Origin: Mumia xiangluensis | Lineage (GTDB): Bacteria; Actinomycetota; Actinomycetes; Propionibacteriales; Nocardioidaceae | Direction of reading: 5' to 3' | Length of the DNA: 64,000 nt | Assembly: GCF_010994095.1 (NCBI RefSeq) | Contig: NZ_WJYO01000002.1 | Coordinates: 1-64,000 of the forward strand | Part shown: in pieces, positions 44,723-57,237 of the stretch | How the letters are laid out: each line of letters begins with the position of its first letter | How positions within the stretch are numbered: position 1 is the first letter of the stretch | Program-made: the position numbers and the translations under genes | Notes under the pieces: generated by a model | Told to the model about the DNA's origin: nothing | What the model saw: only the letters and a program-made list of their open reading frames with translations | The model's database searches: none

Positions 44723-46747
44723 TCAGCCGAGCGACTGCGGGTCGACGGTGATCCGGTACGGCCGGAGCTTGCGGACCGACCGCTCGGACTGTGCCACCTG
44801 CAGACGGCGTGCGAGCGCTGCCCCCTCCGCTCGCGGGACGGCGACGATGAGCCGACCCCACGGATGCTCCTCCTCGGGGTCGGCGGCGCGCAGCTCGACG
44901 GGACCGAGCACCTGCGCCGGCTGCGGCCATGGGCCCGCGGCGAGGTCGCGCAGTGCGGGGAGCTCGCCCTCGACGGCGGCGAGGCGTACGGCGGGCGGAA
45001 GGCGGGCATCGAGCCGCGAGGCCAGCTCACGCTCGGCGTGGCCGACCGGGTCCGCACGGACCAGGGCCTGCAGCACCGGCAGCGCCGGCTCTCCGACGGC
45101 GACCACCCGGCCGCCCGCACCCGACGGGCGGACCAGCGCGGCGGCGTTCAGCCAGCGACGCAGCGACTCCTCGTACGTGCGGAGGTCGGGCCGGGCGAGG
45201 GCAGCACCGGTGTCGAGCAGGAGCGCGGCGGCGTACCCGCCGTCGGCGTGCGGCTCGGCGCCGGGGGTCGCCACGACGATCGCCGGCTCCGCCGGGACCT
45301 CGGTGAGCACGGCATCCCCGACCGAGCTGCGCACGCGCACGCCGGGGAACGCGCGGCCGAGCTCCTCGGCGGTCCGCCGCTCCCCCGCGACCGGGGCACG
45401 CAACCGACGTCCGCCGCACGACGCGCAGGCCCAGTCCATCGCGGCCGTGCCGCACCAGCGGCACCGCGGCACGTCCCCCGCGCCGGTCTGCGCGAGCGGG
45501 CCCGTGCACTGCGCGCAGCGTGCGGGCGTACGACAGTCCTGGCACGCGAGCGCGGCACGGTATCCGGCGCGCGGCACCTGGACCAGGACCGGTCCGGACT
45601 CCAGCCCTGCGCGCACCGCCGCGAACGCGGCACCAGGGATCCGGGCGGCCTGCAGGGCGCCCGCGCCCGCGTCGATCGAGAGGCGGGCCCAGCTCGCCCG
45701 GCGGCGTGCCATCGGTGCTGTCAGGGAGGCGCACCACCCGGACGCGACCAGCTGCTGCGCCTCCGCCGTACGGGCGTGGCCGCCCACCAGCACCGCACAG
45801 CCGCTGTCCCACGCTCGGGTGAGCAGCACCTCGCGTGCGTGCGGGTACGGGGCACGGGGCTCGGCGAGCAGGTCGTCGCCGTCGTCCCAGACCGCGACCA
45901 GGCCGAGGTCGTGCACGGGCGCGAACGCGGCCGCCCGCGTGCCTACGACGGCACGGACCTGCCCTCGGGCGAGCGCCAGGAAGGCTGCGTAGCGTGCGGA
46001 CGGCCCGAGGTCGGCCGTGAGCACCACGTGGCGGCCCGGGCCGAGGACGTCACGGAACGCCGCGTCGGCACGCGCGACGTCGCTCACGTCGGGCACGCAC
46101 ACCACCGCACCGCGCCCCGAGCGCAGCGTGGCGTCGACCGCCTGGGCCAGTGCTCGCTCCGGCGGCTCCGGCGGCACCGCGCTCCACACCGCCCGCGGCG
46201 ACTCCCCCGCGGCGAGCGCGGCGACGTACGCCGCCCCACCGGCGTACGGCTCCCACGCGTCGTCCGCAGGCGGACCGAGCGGATCGGTCGCGACGTCGGG
46301 ACCCGCCTTCTTCTCGGCTCGGGCGTGCCTCGGAGGGACCGCGAGGCGTACGACGTCGGCGAACACGCCCGCGTACCGGTCCGCGACCTCACGGCACAGG
46401 CGTACGACGTCGGGCCGCAGGACGACCTCCGGCGACAGCACGCGTGAGATCCGGCCGAGCCGACCGGTGTGCTCGGTCGAGGCGACGCGCTCGAGGACGA
46501 AGCCTCCGACCTGCTTGCCCGCGAACCGCACGATCACCCGGCAGCCAGGGACCGCGTCCTCGTCGAGATCGGCGGGGACCAGGTAGTCGAACGGCCGGTC
46601 GAGGTGCGCGAGGCTCACGTCGGCCACGACGCGGGCGATCGGCAGGTGCTCGGCGGCGCCGACGAGACGCGGGTCGGACGCAGACGGCGCCGGCGCAGGA
46701 TCCATGTCCTGCACCAGCGCCGGCTGTGCGTCGTGGTTGTCCGTCAC
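44723..46747 (-). CDS. priA: Primosomal protein N' (PriA), degenerate helicase
   Basis: Replication-restart protein, 674 residues. The N-terminal DNA-binding region (about 38-140; VSLAHLDRPFDYLVP) and the zinc module with paired cysteines (CQDC, CAQC, CRWC, CASC; about 419-460) are intact. However, the ATPase region lacks a GxxGxGKT Walker A, and the DEAH box reads WDDGDDL. Actinobacterial PriA proteins are often like this, so it is probably an active structural version and not a pseudogene: the frame is open and the zinc site is kept. The GTG at 46747 has no good ribosome site; an ATG at codon 15 is an alternative. It follows metK by 11 bp. Confidence 0.88.
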   Translation of the reverse strand: MTDNHDAQPALVQDMDPAPAPSASDPRLVGAAEHLPIARVVADVSLAHLDRPFDYLVPADLDEDAVPGCRVIVRFAGKQVGGFVLERVASTEHTGRLGRISRVLSPEVVLRPDVVRLCREVADRYAGVFADVVRLAVPPRHARAEKKAGPDVATDPLGPPADDAWEPYAGGAAYVAALAAGESPRAVWSAVPPEPPERALAQAVDATLRSGRGAVVCVPDVSDVARADAAFRDVLGPGRHVVLTADLGPSARYAAFLALARGQVRAVVGTRAAAFAPVHDLGLVAVWDDGDDLLAEPRAPYPHAREVLLTRAWDSGCAVLVGGHARTAEAQQLVASGWCASLTAPMARRRASWARLSIDAGAGALQAARIPGAAFAAVRAGLESGPVLVQVPRAGYRAALACQDCRTPARCAQCTGPLAQTGAGDVPRCRWCGTAAMDWACASCGGRRLRAPVAGERRTAEELGRAFPGVRVRSSVGDAVLTEVPAEPAIVVATPGAEPHADGGYAAALLLDTGAALARPDLRTYEESLRRWLNAAALVRPSGAGGRVVAVGEPALPVLQALVRADPVGHAERELASRLDARLPPAVRLAAVEGELPALRDLAAGPWPQPAQVLGPVELRAADPEEEHPWGRLIVAVPRAEGAALARRLQVAQSERSVRKLRPYRITVDPQSLG

Positions 46748-46758
46748 CCGGTGTCGGA

Positions 46759-47952
46759 TCAGGCCCCTGCGGCCGCGCGGAGCGCGTCGGCGCGGTCGGT
46801 GGCCTCCCAGGTGAACTCCGGCAGCTCACGGCCGAAGTGGCCGTAGGCGGCGGTCTTCGCGTAGATCGGGCGCTTGAGGTCGAGATCGCGCACGATGGCG
46901 GCCGGACGCAGGTCGAACACGTCGAGGACCGCCTTGCGGATCTGCTCGACCGGGACCGTCTCGGTGCCGAAGGTGTCGAGGTAGAAGCCGACCGGGTGAG
47001 CCTTGCCGATCGCGTACGCGACCTGGACCTCGACCTTGCGGGCGAGACCGGCGGCGACGATGTTCTTGGCGACCCAGCGCATCGCGTATGCGGCGGAGCG
47101 GTCGACCTTGCTCGGGTCCTTGCCGGAGAACGCGCCGCCACCGTGACGGGCGTAGCCGCCGTAGGTGTCGACGATGATCTTGCGACCGGTCAGGCCAGCG
47201 TCGCCCATCGGGCCGCCGATCTCGAACTTGCCGGTCGGGTTGACCAGGAGCCGGTAGTCGGAGTGGTCGATCGAGAAGCCGTCCAGGACCGCGTCGACGA
47301 CGTGCTTCTTGATGTCCGGCGCGAGCATCGCCTCGAGGTCGATGTCGGCGGCGTGCTGCGTGGAGACCACGACCGTGTCGATGCGCACCGGCACGTCGTT
47401 GTCGTCGTACTCGATGGTGACCTGGGTCTTGCCGTCAGGGCGCAGGTAGGGCACGGTCCCGTCCTTGCGGACGGCGGTGAGCCGCTCGGCGAGGCGGTGC
47501 GCGACCGTGATCGGCAGCGGCATCAGCTCGGGCGTCTCGTCGCACGCGAAGCCGAACATCAGGCCCTGGTCGCCGGCGCCCTGGCCGTCGAGCGGGTCGC
47601 CGGACCCCTCGGCACGCTCCTCGTAGGCAGCGTCGACGCCCTGCGCGATGTCGGGCGACTGCTGGCCGATCGTGACCTGGACACCGCACGACTCACCGTC
47701 GAAGCCCTTGGTCGACGAGTCGTAGCCGATCTCGAGGATGCGGTCGCGCGCGATGCGCGCGATGGGCGCGTAGGTCTTCGTCGTCACCTCGCCACCGACG
47801 AGAACGAGTCCCGTGGTCACGAAGGTCTCGCAGGCCACGCGCGAGTGCGGGTCCTCGGCGAGCAACGCGTCGAGCACGCTGTCGCTGATCTGGTCAGCGA
47901 TCTTGTCAGGGTGACCCTCGGTCACGGACTCGGAGGTGAACAGGCGGCTCAC
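46759..47952 (-). CDS. metK: S-adenosylmethionine synthetase
   Basis: Makes SAM from methionine and ATP. 397 residues: [20 protein letters not shown] at the N-terminus, [16 protein letters not shown], and the phosphate loop [22 protein letters not shown] at 47952 follows AAAGGA, part of a hairpin. A -10 box (TATAAC) overlaps the coaBC stop, giving metK its own promoter inside the mihF-gmk-rpoZ-coaBC-metK-priA series. Confidence 0.97.
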   Translation of the reverse strand: MSRLFTSESVTEGHPDKIADQISDSVLDALLAEDPHSRVACETFVTTGLVLVGGEVTTKTYAPIARIARDRILEIGYDSSTKGFDGESCGVQVTIGQQSPDIAQGVDAAYEERAEGSGDPLDGQGAGDQGLMFGFACDETPELMPLPITVAHRLAERLTAVRKDGTVPYLRPDGKTQVTIEYDDNDVPVRIDTVVVSTQHAADIDLEAMLAPDIKKHVVDAVLDGFSIDHSDYRLLVNPTGKFEIGGPMGDAGLTGRKIIVDTYGGYARHGGGAFSGKDPSKVDRSAAYAMRWVAKNIVAAGLARKVEVQVAYAIGKAHPVGFYLDTFGTETVPVEQIRKAVLDVFDLRPAAIVRDLDLKRPIYAKTAAYGHFGRELPEFTWEATDRADALRAAAGA

Positions 47953-47960
47953 GGATTGTC

Positions 47961-48000
47961 CTTTCGGCTGCCGAAAGTGGTGGAGACGGCCAACGTTATA
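47961..48000 (-). promoter_or_regulatory. metK promoter and leader hairpin over the ribosome site
   Basis: TATAAC (48000-47995) is a good -10 and predicts a leader of about 36 nt. In that leader CTTTCGGC, A, GCCGAAAG (47977-47961) forms an 8-bp stem whose last four bases are part of the Shine-Dalgarno AAAGGA. Strong folding could limit translation; I cannot match it to a known SAM riboswitch. Confidence 0.5.
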
Positions 48001-49237
48001 CCCGGGGCGGCCACGAATCACCCTTGTCCACGCGCTGAGCGACAGAATCCCAGATCGCGTGCGCGACGGTGAGCTTCGCGCCGAGCGGAACCTCGGTGAC
48101 GGTGCCGTCCTTCCCGAGGAGGACGACCTCGTTCTCGGGGCGGTCGAAGGCCTTGCCGTCGCTGACGTCGTTGACCACGAGCAGGTCGCAGCCCTTGCGG
48201 GCCAGCTTGGCCCGCGCGTGCTCGAGCACGCCGGCGGTCTCGTCGCCGGTCTCGGCGGCGAAGCCGACGATCAGCGGCATGCGGCGATCCTGGCGCTCGT
48301 CGACCAGCGCACGCAGGATGTCGGGGTTCTGGACGAGGGTGACGTCGGGGACGGTGCCCTCGTCGTTCTTCTTGATCTTGGTGGTCGCGACCGACGCCGG
48401 CCGGAAGTCGGCGGGTGCGGCGGCCATCACGACGGCGTCGGCGGCTCCGCTGCGTTCCAGCATCGCGTCGTACAGCTCGGCCGTCGTCTCGACGCGGACG
48501 ACGTCGACCCCGGCGGGGACCGGCACGGCGACGTTGGCGGCGACCAGCGTCACCTTCGCGCCGCGTGCCGCGGCCGCCTGTGCGAGCGCGACTCCCTGCC
48601 GGCCGGACGACCGGTTGCCGAGGTAGCGGACCGGGTCGAGGTATTCACGGGTGCCGCCGGCGCTGACCAGGACTCTCAAGCCCGCCAGGTCGGCCGTACG
48701 CGCTTCGCCGCGCTCGAGGACGGCCATCGCCGTCTCGACGATGTCGGCAGGCTCCGGGAGTCGCCCCTTGCCGGTGTCCTTGCCGGTGAGGCGCCCGACG
48801 GCGGGCTCGAGGACGACGACGCCCCGCGCCCGCAGGGTCTCGACGTTGGCCTGCGTCGCGGGGTGCTCCCACATCTCGGTGTGCATCGCCGGCGCCATCA
48901 CGATCGGGCACCGGGCGGTGAGCAGCGTGTTGGTGAGGAGGTCGTCGGCCAGGCCGTGTGCAGCCTTGGCGAGGAGGTCGGCGGTCGCTGGTGCGACGAC
49001 GACCAGGTCCGCGCCCTGACCGATCGCGACGTGCGGCACCTCGGGCACCGACGTGAAGACGTCGGTGCTGACGGGTTGACCCGACAGTGCCTCCCACGTC
49101 GGCGCTCCGACGAACTTGAGCGCCGCCGTGGTGGGGACGACCCGCACCCGGTGGCCGGACTCGGTGAAGCGACGAAGGATCTCGGCGGCCTTGTAGGCGG
49201 CGATCCCGCCGCCCACGCCCAGGACGACCGTGCTCAT
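47996..49237 (-). CDS. coaBC: Bifunctional phosphopantothenoylcysteine decarboxylase / phosphopantothenate-cysteine ligase
   Basis: Two steps of coenzyme A synthesis. 413 residues: N-terminal flavin-dependent decarboxylase (about 1-180) with [34 protein letters not shown] and [15 protein letters not shown]-terminal ligase (about 190-405) with [29 protein letters not shown] and KIKK. Actinobacterial coaBC proteins have His at the Asn position of the PxMNxxMW motif, as here. ATG at 49237; the stop overlaps the metK -10 box. Confidence 0.96.
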   Translation of the reverse strand: MSTVVLGVGGGIAAYKAAEILRRFTESGHRVRVVPTTAALKFVGAPTWEALSGQPVSTDVFTSVPEVPHVAIGQGADLVVVAPATADLLAKAAHGLADDLLTNTLLTARCPIVMAPAMHTEMWEHPATQANVETLRARGVVVLEPAVGRLTGKDTGKGRLPEPADIVETAMAVLERGEARTADLAGLRVLVSAGGTREYLDPVRYLGNRSSGRQGVALAQAAAARGAKVTLVAANVAVPVPAGVDVVRVETTAELYDAMLERSGAADAVVMAAAPADFRPASVATTKIKKNDEGTVPDVTLVQNPDILRALVDERQDRRMPLIVGFAAETGDETAGVLEHARAKLARKGCDLLVVNDVSDGKAFDRPENEVVLLGKDGTVTEVPLGAKLTVAHAIWDSVAQRVDKGDSWPPRV

Positions 49238-49258
49238 CGGCTGCAGGCTGCCGTCAGG

Positions 49259-49546
49259 TCAGGCCTGCTCGGCGTCCTGGCCCTCCGCGGGCTCCGCCTC
49301 GGTCTGGAGCAGACCGCCGTCGATCTCGCGCAGCGCGATCGAGAGGGGCTTCTCCTGGACGTGGGTGTCGAGGAGCGGGCCGACGTACTCGAGGAGCCCC
49401 TCACCCAGCTGGGCGTAGTAGGCGTTGATCTGACGGGCGCGCTTGGCGCTCACCAGGACGAGCTCGTACTTCGAGCCGACCTTGCCGAGCAGATCGTCGA
49501 TGGGCGGGTAGGTGATGCCTTCAGGGGCAGCCTGGGTGCCGGACAC
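49259..49546 (-). CDS. rpoZ: DNA-directed RNA polymerase omega subunit
   Basis: Stabilises the beta' subunit in RNA polymerase. 95 residues with the omega core [33 protein letters not shown] and [10 protein letters not shown] (cited as separate segments), then a short acidic tail. Start is GTG with GAGG upstream. It lies between gmk and coaBC, as in most actinobacteria. Confidence 0.95.
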   Translation of the reverse strand: MSGTQAAPEGITYPPIDDLLGKVGSKYELVLVSAKRARQINAYYAQLGEGLLEYVGPLLDTHVQEKPLSIALREIDGGLLQTEAEPAEGQDAEQA

Positions 49547-49555
49547 GTGGTGGCC

Positions 49556-50179
49556 TCACAAGGGAGTCGTGGGTGTTCCCCGAACGATGTCGGGGGGATT
49601 CTCGATCAATGCTACCAACTCGGCACACGCCTGGCGGACCTCGGCGTTGACGACCGTGACGTCGAACTCGTCCTCGGCCGCCAGCTCGACCTCGGCGGTG
49701 GCGAGACGGCGGGTGCGCTCGGCCTCGTCCTCGGTGCCTCGACCGACCAGCCGGCTGACCAGCTCGTCCCACGACGGGGGCTTGAGGAACACGAACAGAG
49801 CGTCCGGCATGGCCTCTCGGACCTGCCGGGCGCCCTGGAGATCGATCTCGAGCAGGGCGGGGACGCCCGCGTTCAGGTGGTCGACGACCGGCTGCCGCGG
49901 CGTACCGTAGCGGTTCGTGCCGTGGACGACCGCCCACTCGAGCATCTGCCCCTCGTCGACCAAGCGGTCGAACTCCTCGGGCGTCACGAAGTGGTAGTGG
50001 ACACCGTCGACCTCACCGGGCCGCGGCGCACGGGTCGTCGCCGACACCGAGATCCAGATCTCGGGGTGCGCGGCACGCACCGCGGCGGCGACCGTGCCCT
50101 TGCCGACGGCGGTCGGGCCCGCGAGCACGACGAGCCGGCGAGGCACCGGCCCGCCCGCTGGGGTCACCGCATCAGCCAC
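49556..50179 (-). CDS. gmk: Guanylate kinase
   Basis: Phosphorylates GMP to GDP. 207 residues: P-loop GPTAVGKGT at 21-29 (Thr where Ser is more usual), [21 protein letters not shown] for GMP binding, [11 protein letters not shown] and a lid segment [20 protein letters not shown] at 50179 overlaps the mihF end by 8 nt, and the frame through [13 protein letters not shown] ends 10 bp before rpoZ. Confidence 0.95.
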   Translation of the reverse strand: MADAVTPAGGPVPRRLVVLAGPTAVGKGTVAAAVRAAHPEIWISVSATTRAPRPGEVDGVHYHFVTPEEFDRLVDEGQMLEWAVVHGTNRYGTPRQPVVDHLNAGVPALLEIDLQGARQVREAMPDALFVFLKPPSWDELVSRLVGRGTEDEAERTRRLATAEVELAAEDEFDVTVVNAEVRQACAELVALIENPPDIVRGTPTTPL

Positions 50180-50492
50180 GATTCGCGAACTCGTGCTCCA
50201 GAGCCGCGATCTGCTTGACCCCGAGGCCGCGCACCCGGCGCGACTCCGCGATGCCGATCTTCTCCATCAGCTGGCGGGCCCGGATCTTGCCGAGCCCGGG
50301 CATCGACTGGAGGAGGTCGTAGACCTTCATCTTGCCGACCACGTCGTTGGTCTGGCCCTCTTCGAGAACCTCTGACAGGGATGCGCCGGAGCGCTTCAGA
50401 CGGTTCTTGATCTCAGCGCGCTCCCGGCGCGCGGCCGCAGCCTTCTCCAGCGCGGCCTGGCGCTGTTCAGGGGTGAGCGGAGGAAGAGCCAA
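50172..50492 (-). CDS. mihF: Integration host factor, actinobacterial type (mIHF)
   Basis: A nucleoid-associated DNA-bending protein needed by phage integration in mycobacteria. 106 residues: N-terminal helix ([20 protein letters not shown]), basic stretch [33 protein letters not shown] and the helix-two-turn-helix end [19 protein letters not shown]. The start is TTG at 50492 with AGGTG eight bases upstream; homologues begin (V/M)ALP at the same point. First gene of the series to coaBC. Confidence 0.94.
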   Translation of the reverse strand: MALPPLTPEQRQAALEKAAAARRERAEIKNRLKRSGASLSEVLEEGQTNDVVGKMKVYDLLQSMPGLGKIRARQLMEKIGIAESRRVRGLGVKQIAALEHEFANRG

Positions 50493-50528
50493 CGTGGGTC
50501 ACCTCGTACGGGTCGGGTCGATGCAGTG

Positions 50529-50558
50529 AACTTAGCGAGAGCGTCCGCGCGGCGGCAA
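50529..50558 (-). promoter_or_regulatory. Promoter of the mihF-gmk-rpoZ-coaBC operon
   Basis: On the minus strand TTGCCG (50558-50553), 18 bp, TAAGTT (50534-50529), predicting a start near 50522 and a leader of about 30 nt with AGGTG. Confidence 0.55.
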
Positions 50559-50650
50559 CCAGAAGTCGCCGCGTCGTTCGCGAGCCGCCGACAGCCTAGT
50601 CGGCGAGCGGAGGATCAGCGCGCAGAGGGGTCGAGCGGGGGCGACTGCGC

Positions 50651-50681
50651 AGCGGCCCTCCCGGAGTCCGGGAGGGCCGCT
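50651..50681 (-). terminator. Strong hairpin terminator after the small lipoprotein gene
   Basis: A perfect 14-bp stem, AGCGGCCCTCCCGG (50651-50664), loop AGT and its complement (50668-50681), 12 bases past the stop codon. No U-tract. Confidence 0.65.
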
Positions 50682-50692
50682 GTCGCGGTCGG

Positions 50693-51055
50693 TCAGTTGA
50701 GCTCTTCGAGGTTGATGTCGCAGGTGTCCTTGACCTGCTTGACGATCTGGTCGCTCGCGTCCTTGATCTTGTCCTGGTCGAGGTCCTCGGCGCTGCTGGC
50801 GTCGCCGCCCTGGAGGGTCTCGATCGAGGTGATCAGCGTGTCCCAGTTCTCCTTGGTCTCGCCCGACGCCTCGTCGCGGACCTTCTTGAGGCTGTCGATC
50901 GCGTCACCGAGGTCGTCGGCAGCAGCGACGTCGCTCAGCTTCTTGCCGGCGGCGTCGACGGCGTCGCAGTAGGCCTCGTCGCTGTCCCCGCCGCAGCCGG
51001 CGAGGGTGGCGACGGCGAGCGTGGCGCTCGCGAGGGCGAACGTGAATCGGCGCAT
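50693..51055 (-). CDS. Small secreted lipoprotein, function unknown
   Basis: 120 residues. Signal peptide MRRFTFALASATLAVATLAG ends at the lipobox LAGC (Cys21). The mature protein is acidic and helical with two cysteines (YCDAVDAAGKKL and VKDTCDINLEELN) that may bridge its ends. I recognise no domain; similar short lipoproteins are common in Nocardioidaceae. ATG at 51055 has AAGGAG eight bases upstream. A TAGGGT box (51173-51168) may be its -10, leaving a leader of about 105 nt. Confidence 0.74.
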   Translation of the reverse strand: MRRFTFALASATLAVATLAGCGGDSDEAYCDAVDAAGKKLSDVAAADDLGDAIDSLKKVRDEASGETKENWDTLITSIETLQGGDASSAEDLDQDKIKDASDQIVKQVKDTCDINLEELN

Positions 51056-51206
51056 GGGTGGTGCTCCTTGGTGTGCGGCCGCAGCGCGGCCAGGTGTGGT
51101 CGGAATCCGCGTCAGCGGAGCCCTGCACAGCGACCGGGTCGAGGGACGTCGCCGCACGGCGGTTGTCACCCTAGCGGGACGCCGGCTCAGCGAGCACGGG
51201 TGCCCG

Positions 51207-52019
51207 TCAGGCGAGCTCGTCGCGGACGGCACGCGCCGCCCGGCGCAGCGACGCCACGTCCGGCCCGGCGGCGAGGATGCCGCGCGAGCTGGCCGGCAGG
51301 ACGTGCTCCCACACCGGTCCGAAGAGGCGTCGCAGATCGGCCACCGTGCCGCCCTGAGCCCCGAAGCCGGGGATCAGCAGCGGGCCGTTGATGTCCACGT
51401 CCTCGGTCAGCTCGCCGACCGTCGCGCCGACCACGGCGCCGTACGAGCCCTGCGGAGACGCCTCCGCGTTGCGCTCCCGGAGGTGGTCCAGCATCGCGCC
51501 GGCGACCGTACGCTCTCCGATCCGGGCGTGCTGGACCTCGGGGCCCTCGGGGTTGGAGGTCAGCGCGAGGACGAAGACGCCTCCCCCGTTGCGCTCCGCC
51601 GTCGCCAGGAAGGGCTCGAGCGAGCCGAAGCCGAGGTACGGGCTGACCGTGACCGCGTCGACCTGCATCGGCGAGGCGGCGTCGAGGTACGCGTCGGCGT
51701 ACGCGGCGGCCGTCGACCCGATGTCTCCGCGCTTGACGTCGAGGAGCACGAGGAGACCCGCGGCACGGGCGTCCTGGATCGTGCGCTCGAGGACCGCGAC
51801 ACCCGCGGCGCCGTGGCGCTCGAAGAACGCCGACTGCGGCTTCACGACGGCGACCTCACCGGCGAGCGCCTCCACGACCGTCGACGCGAACGTCTCGAGC
51901 CCGGCCACGTCGTCGGTCAGTCCCCAGTCCGCGAGCAGCGACGCGTGCGGGTCGATGCCGGCGCACAGCGGACCGTACGCGCTGACTGCCTCGCTGAGGC
52001 GGGCTCCGAACGGGGTCAC
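51207..52019 (-). CDS. pyrF: Orotidine 5'-phosphate decarboxylase (mycobacterial-type)
   Basis: Last step of UMP synthesis. 270 residues, the longer subfamily 2 enzyme: PLCAGIDPHASLLADWGL at the N-terminus, VAVVKPQSAFFERHG, catalytic DVKRGDIGSTAAAYA and GFGAQGGTVADL. The GTG at 52019 is chosen because AAGGAG lies 6 nt upstream; an ATG at 52037 is possible. Ends the pyr operon, 10 bp after pyrD. Confidence 0.95.
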   Translation of the reverse strand: MTPFGARLSEAVSAYGPLCAGIDPHASLLADWGLTDDVAGLETFASTVVEALAGEVAVVKPQSAFFERHGAAGVAVLERTIQDARAAGLLVLLDVKRGDIGSTAAAYADAYLDAASPMQVDAVTVSPYLGFGSLEPFLATAERNGGGVFVLALTSNPEGPEVQHARIGERTVAGAMLDHLRERNAEASPQGSYGAVVGATVGELTEDVDINGPLLIPGFGAQGGTVADLRRLFGPVWEHVLPASSRGILAAGPDVASLRRAARAVRDELA

Positions 52020-52029
52020 GTCTGCTCCT

Positions 52030-52995
52030 TCAGCCATGTGCTGCGTTCCTGACCGTGTCGAGCGACCGGATGCCCCGGACGGCGAGCTCGTCGCGCAGCT
52101 CGCGCACGACACGCATCGGCGCGCCCGGGTCGTTGAAGATGACGGTGCCGACCTGGACGGCGTCGGCGCCGGCGAGCACGAACTCGAGGGCGTCGAAGCC
52201 GGTGCGGATGCCGCCGACGCCGAGGATCGGCAGGTCGGGCAGGGCCTTGCGGATCTGCCAGACCGCGCGGACGGCCACCGGCCGCACCGCCGGCCCGCTG
52301 AGGCCGCCGGTGACGCCGCCGAGGCGGGGTCGAAGGGTGTCCGGGTCCATCGTGAGCCCGAGCAGCGTGTTGATGACCGTGACACCGTCGGCGCCCGCGT
52401 CGGCGACGGCTCCGGCGATCGTCGCGATGTCGGTGACGTCCGGCGTCAGCTTCGCGAACACGGGGATGTCGTCGGGGATGTGCGGTCGGCACTCCTCGAT
52501 CACGCGGTACGAGGACTCCGCGTCGCAGGCGAACACGAGGCCTCGGTTCTCGACGTTCGGGCACGAGATGTTGACCTCGATCGCGGCGACGCCGGGCGCC
52601 TGACCGACGCGACGGGCGAGCTCGACGTAGTCGGCGGGCTTGTCACCCGCGATCGAGACGACCGCGCGGGCACCGCGCTGGACGAGCCACGGGAGGTCGC
52701 GGGCGAGGAACGCGTCGATGCCGGGGCCCTGCAGGCCGATCGAGTTGAGCATCCCCGAGGGCGTCTCCGCCATCCGCGGGGTCGCGCGGCCGGAGCGCGG
52801 GTTCAGCATGATCGACTTCGTGACGATCGCGCCGAGCTCGGCGACGTCGAAGAACTGGTCTAGCTCGCGTCCCGCGGCGGCGCACCCCGAGGCGGTCATG
52901 ACCGGGTTGGGCAGCGCGACGCCGCACAGGTCGACCGAGAGGTCGACCTCGTCGGGCGAGATCGGGCCGCCGAAGTCGTGCGGGGCGTAGCTCAT
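52030..52995 (-). CDS. pyrD: Dihydroorotate dehydrogenase, catalytic subunit (class 1B)
   Basis: Oxidises dihydroorotate to orotate with FMN. 321-residue TIM barrel: NPVMTASGCAAAGRE (about 30-44), PRMAETPSGMLNSIGLQGPG, and the catalytic Cys in NISCPNVENRGLVFA, typical of class 1 enzymes. The ATG overlaps the pyrK stop, and with PyrK it forms the NAD-dependent class 1B heterotetramer. Mycobacteria use the quinone-linked class 2 enzyme instead. Confidence 0.95.
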   Translation of the reverse strand: MSYAPHDFGGPISPDEVDLSVDLCGVALPNPVMTASGCAAAGRELDQFFDVAELGAIVTKSIMLNPRSGRATPRMAETPSGMLNSIGLQGPGIDAFLARDLPWLVQRGARAVVSIAGDKPADYVELARRVGQAPGVAAIEVNISCPNVENRGLVFACDAESSYRVIEECRPHIPDDIPVFAKLTPDVTDIATIAGAVADAGADGVTVINTLLGLTMDPDTLRPRLGGVTGGLSGPAVRPVAVRAVWQIRKALPDLPILGVGGIRTGFDALEFVLAGADAVQVGTVIFNDPGAPMRVVRELRDELAVRGIRSLDTVRNAAHG

Positions 52996-53837
52996 CGCGG
53001 GCCTCCGAGCGTCCCCGGCGGGATGGTCCCGACGGCGTCCCATCGCACGCGGTCCCCACGGAAGACGGGCCCGTCGACACAGCTGCGCACCATCCGGACG
53101 ATCCCGTCCTCTCCCTCGACGGGCAGGACGCAGGTCATGCAGACCCCGATCCCGCAGGCCATCGACTCCTCGACCGCGCACTGGCTCCAGGCACCGTTGT
53201 CCTCGGCGACGTCGGCCACCGCGCGCAGCATCCCCATCGGACCGCACGCGTACACGACGGCGGCGTCGGTGGTGTCGACGAGGTCGCCGAGCACGTCCGT
53301 GACGCGACCACGGGTGCCGGTCGATCCGTCCTCGGTGGTCACGTGCACCGACGAGCCGACCTTGTTCGCGTCGGACAGCCCGAACAGTCGAGGGGTCGTG
53401 GCGGCACCGAGCACCAGGTGTGCGGGGCAGCCGCGGTCGCGCAGGGCGGTCGCGAGCGAGAACATCGGTGCGGACCCGTAGCCGCCGCCGACGAGCACGC
53501 ACGAGACGGGCTCCTTCGGGAGCGCGAACGGGCGGCCGACCGGACCGACGACGTCGATCGGGTCGCCCGGCGCGAGGTCGGCCATCCATCGGGTGCCCTT
53601 GCCGTGCGCCGCGAACACGATCTCGACGGTCTCGCCGTGCCGCCCGGTGGTGGACGTGCGGTAGATCGAGAACGCGCGCCGCAGCAGCATGCCGCTGTCG
53701 ACCCCGCCGATCGCCAGCGCCACGAAGTGGCCCGGACGCGCATGTTCGGCGATGCCCTCCGCGGCGATCACCAGGTGGTGGTAGTCGCCGACCGGCGTGC
53801 GGGAGACGACCGTCCCGGCGGACTGCGTGGCACTCAC
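52992..53837 (-). CDS. pyrK: Dihydroorotate dehydrogenase electron transfer subunit
   Basis: Passes electrons from PyrD to NAD+ through FAD and a 2Fe-2S cluster. 281 residues: FAD region with LLRRAFSIYRT, NAD-binding GGGYGSAPMFSLA and ACGPMGML, then the cluster cysteines in CAVEESMACGIGVCMTCVLP and a last cysteine in RSCVDGPVF. GTG at 53837 follows a weak AGG site. Order pyrK-pyrD-pyrF in the pyr operon. Confidence 0.94.
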   Translation of the reverse strand: MSATQSAGTVVSRTPVGDYHHLVIAAEGIAEHARPGHFVALAIGGVDSGMLLRRAFSIYRTSTTGRHGETVEIVFAAHGKGTRWMADLAPGDPIDVVGPVGRPFALPKEPVSCVLVGGGYGSAPMFSLATALRDRGCPAHLVLGAATTPRLFGLSDANKVGSSVHVTTEDGSTGTRGRVTDVLGDLVDTTDAAVVYACGPMGMLRAVADVAEDNGAWSQCAVEESMACGIGVCMTCVLPVEGEDGIVRMVRSCVDGPVFRGDRVRWDAVGTIPPGTLGGPR

Positions 53838-53919
53838 GCCGCACCTGCCTTGCCCGAGCGCTCGGGTACCTTGCCCCGGCACACCTCGGACCTCGGCGTG
53901 CCTCCGCTCCGGTTCGCGC

Positions 53920-57236
<3,317 letters not shown>

Positions 57237-57237
<1 letters not shown>

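Noticed and set aside
44723-46747. priA as a pseudogene because helicase motifs are missing
   Set aside because: The frame is intact, the zinc cysteines are kept, and this state is usual for actinobacterial PriA.
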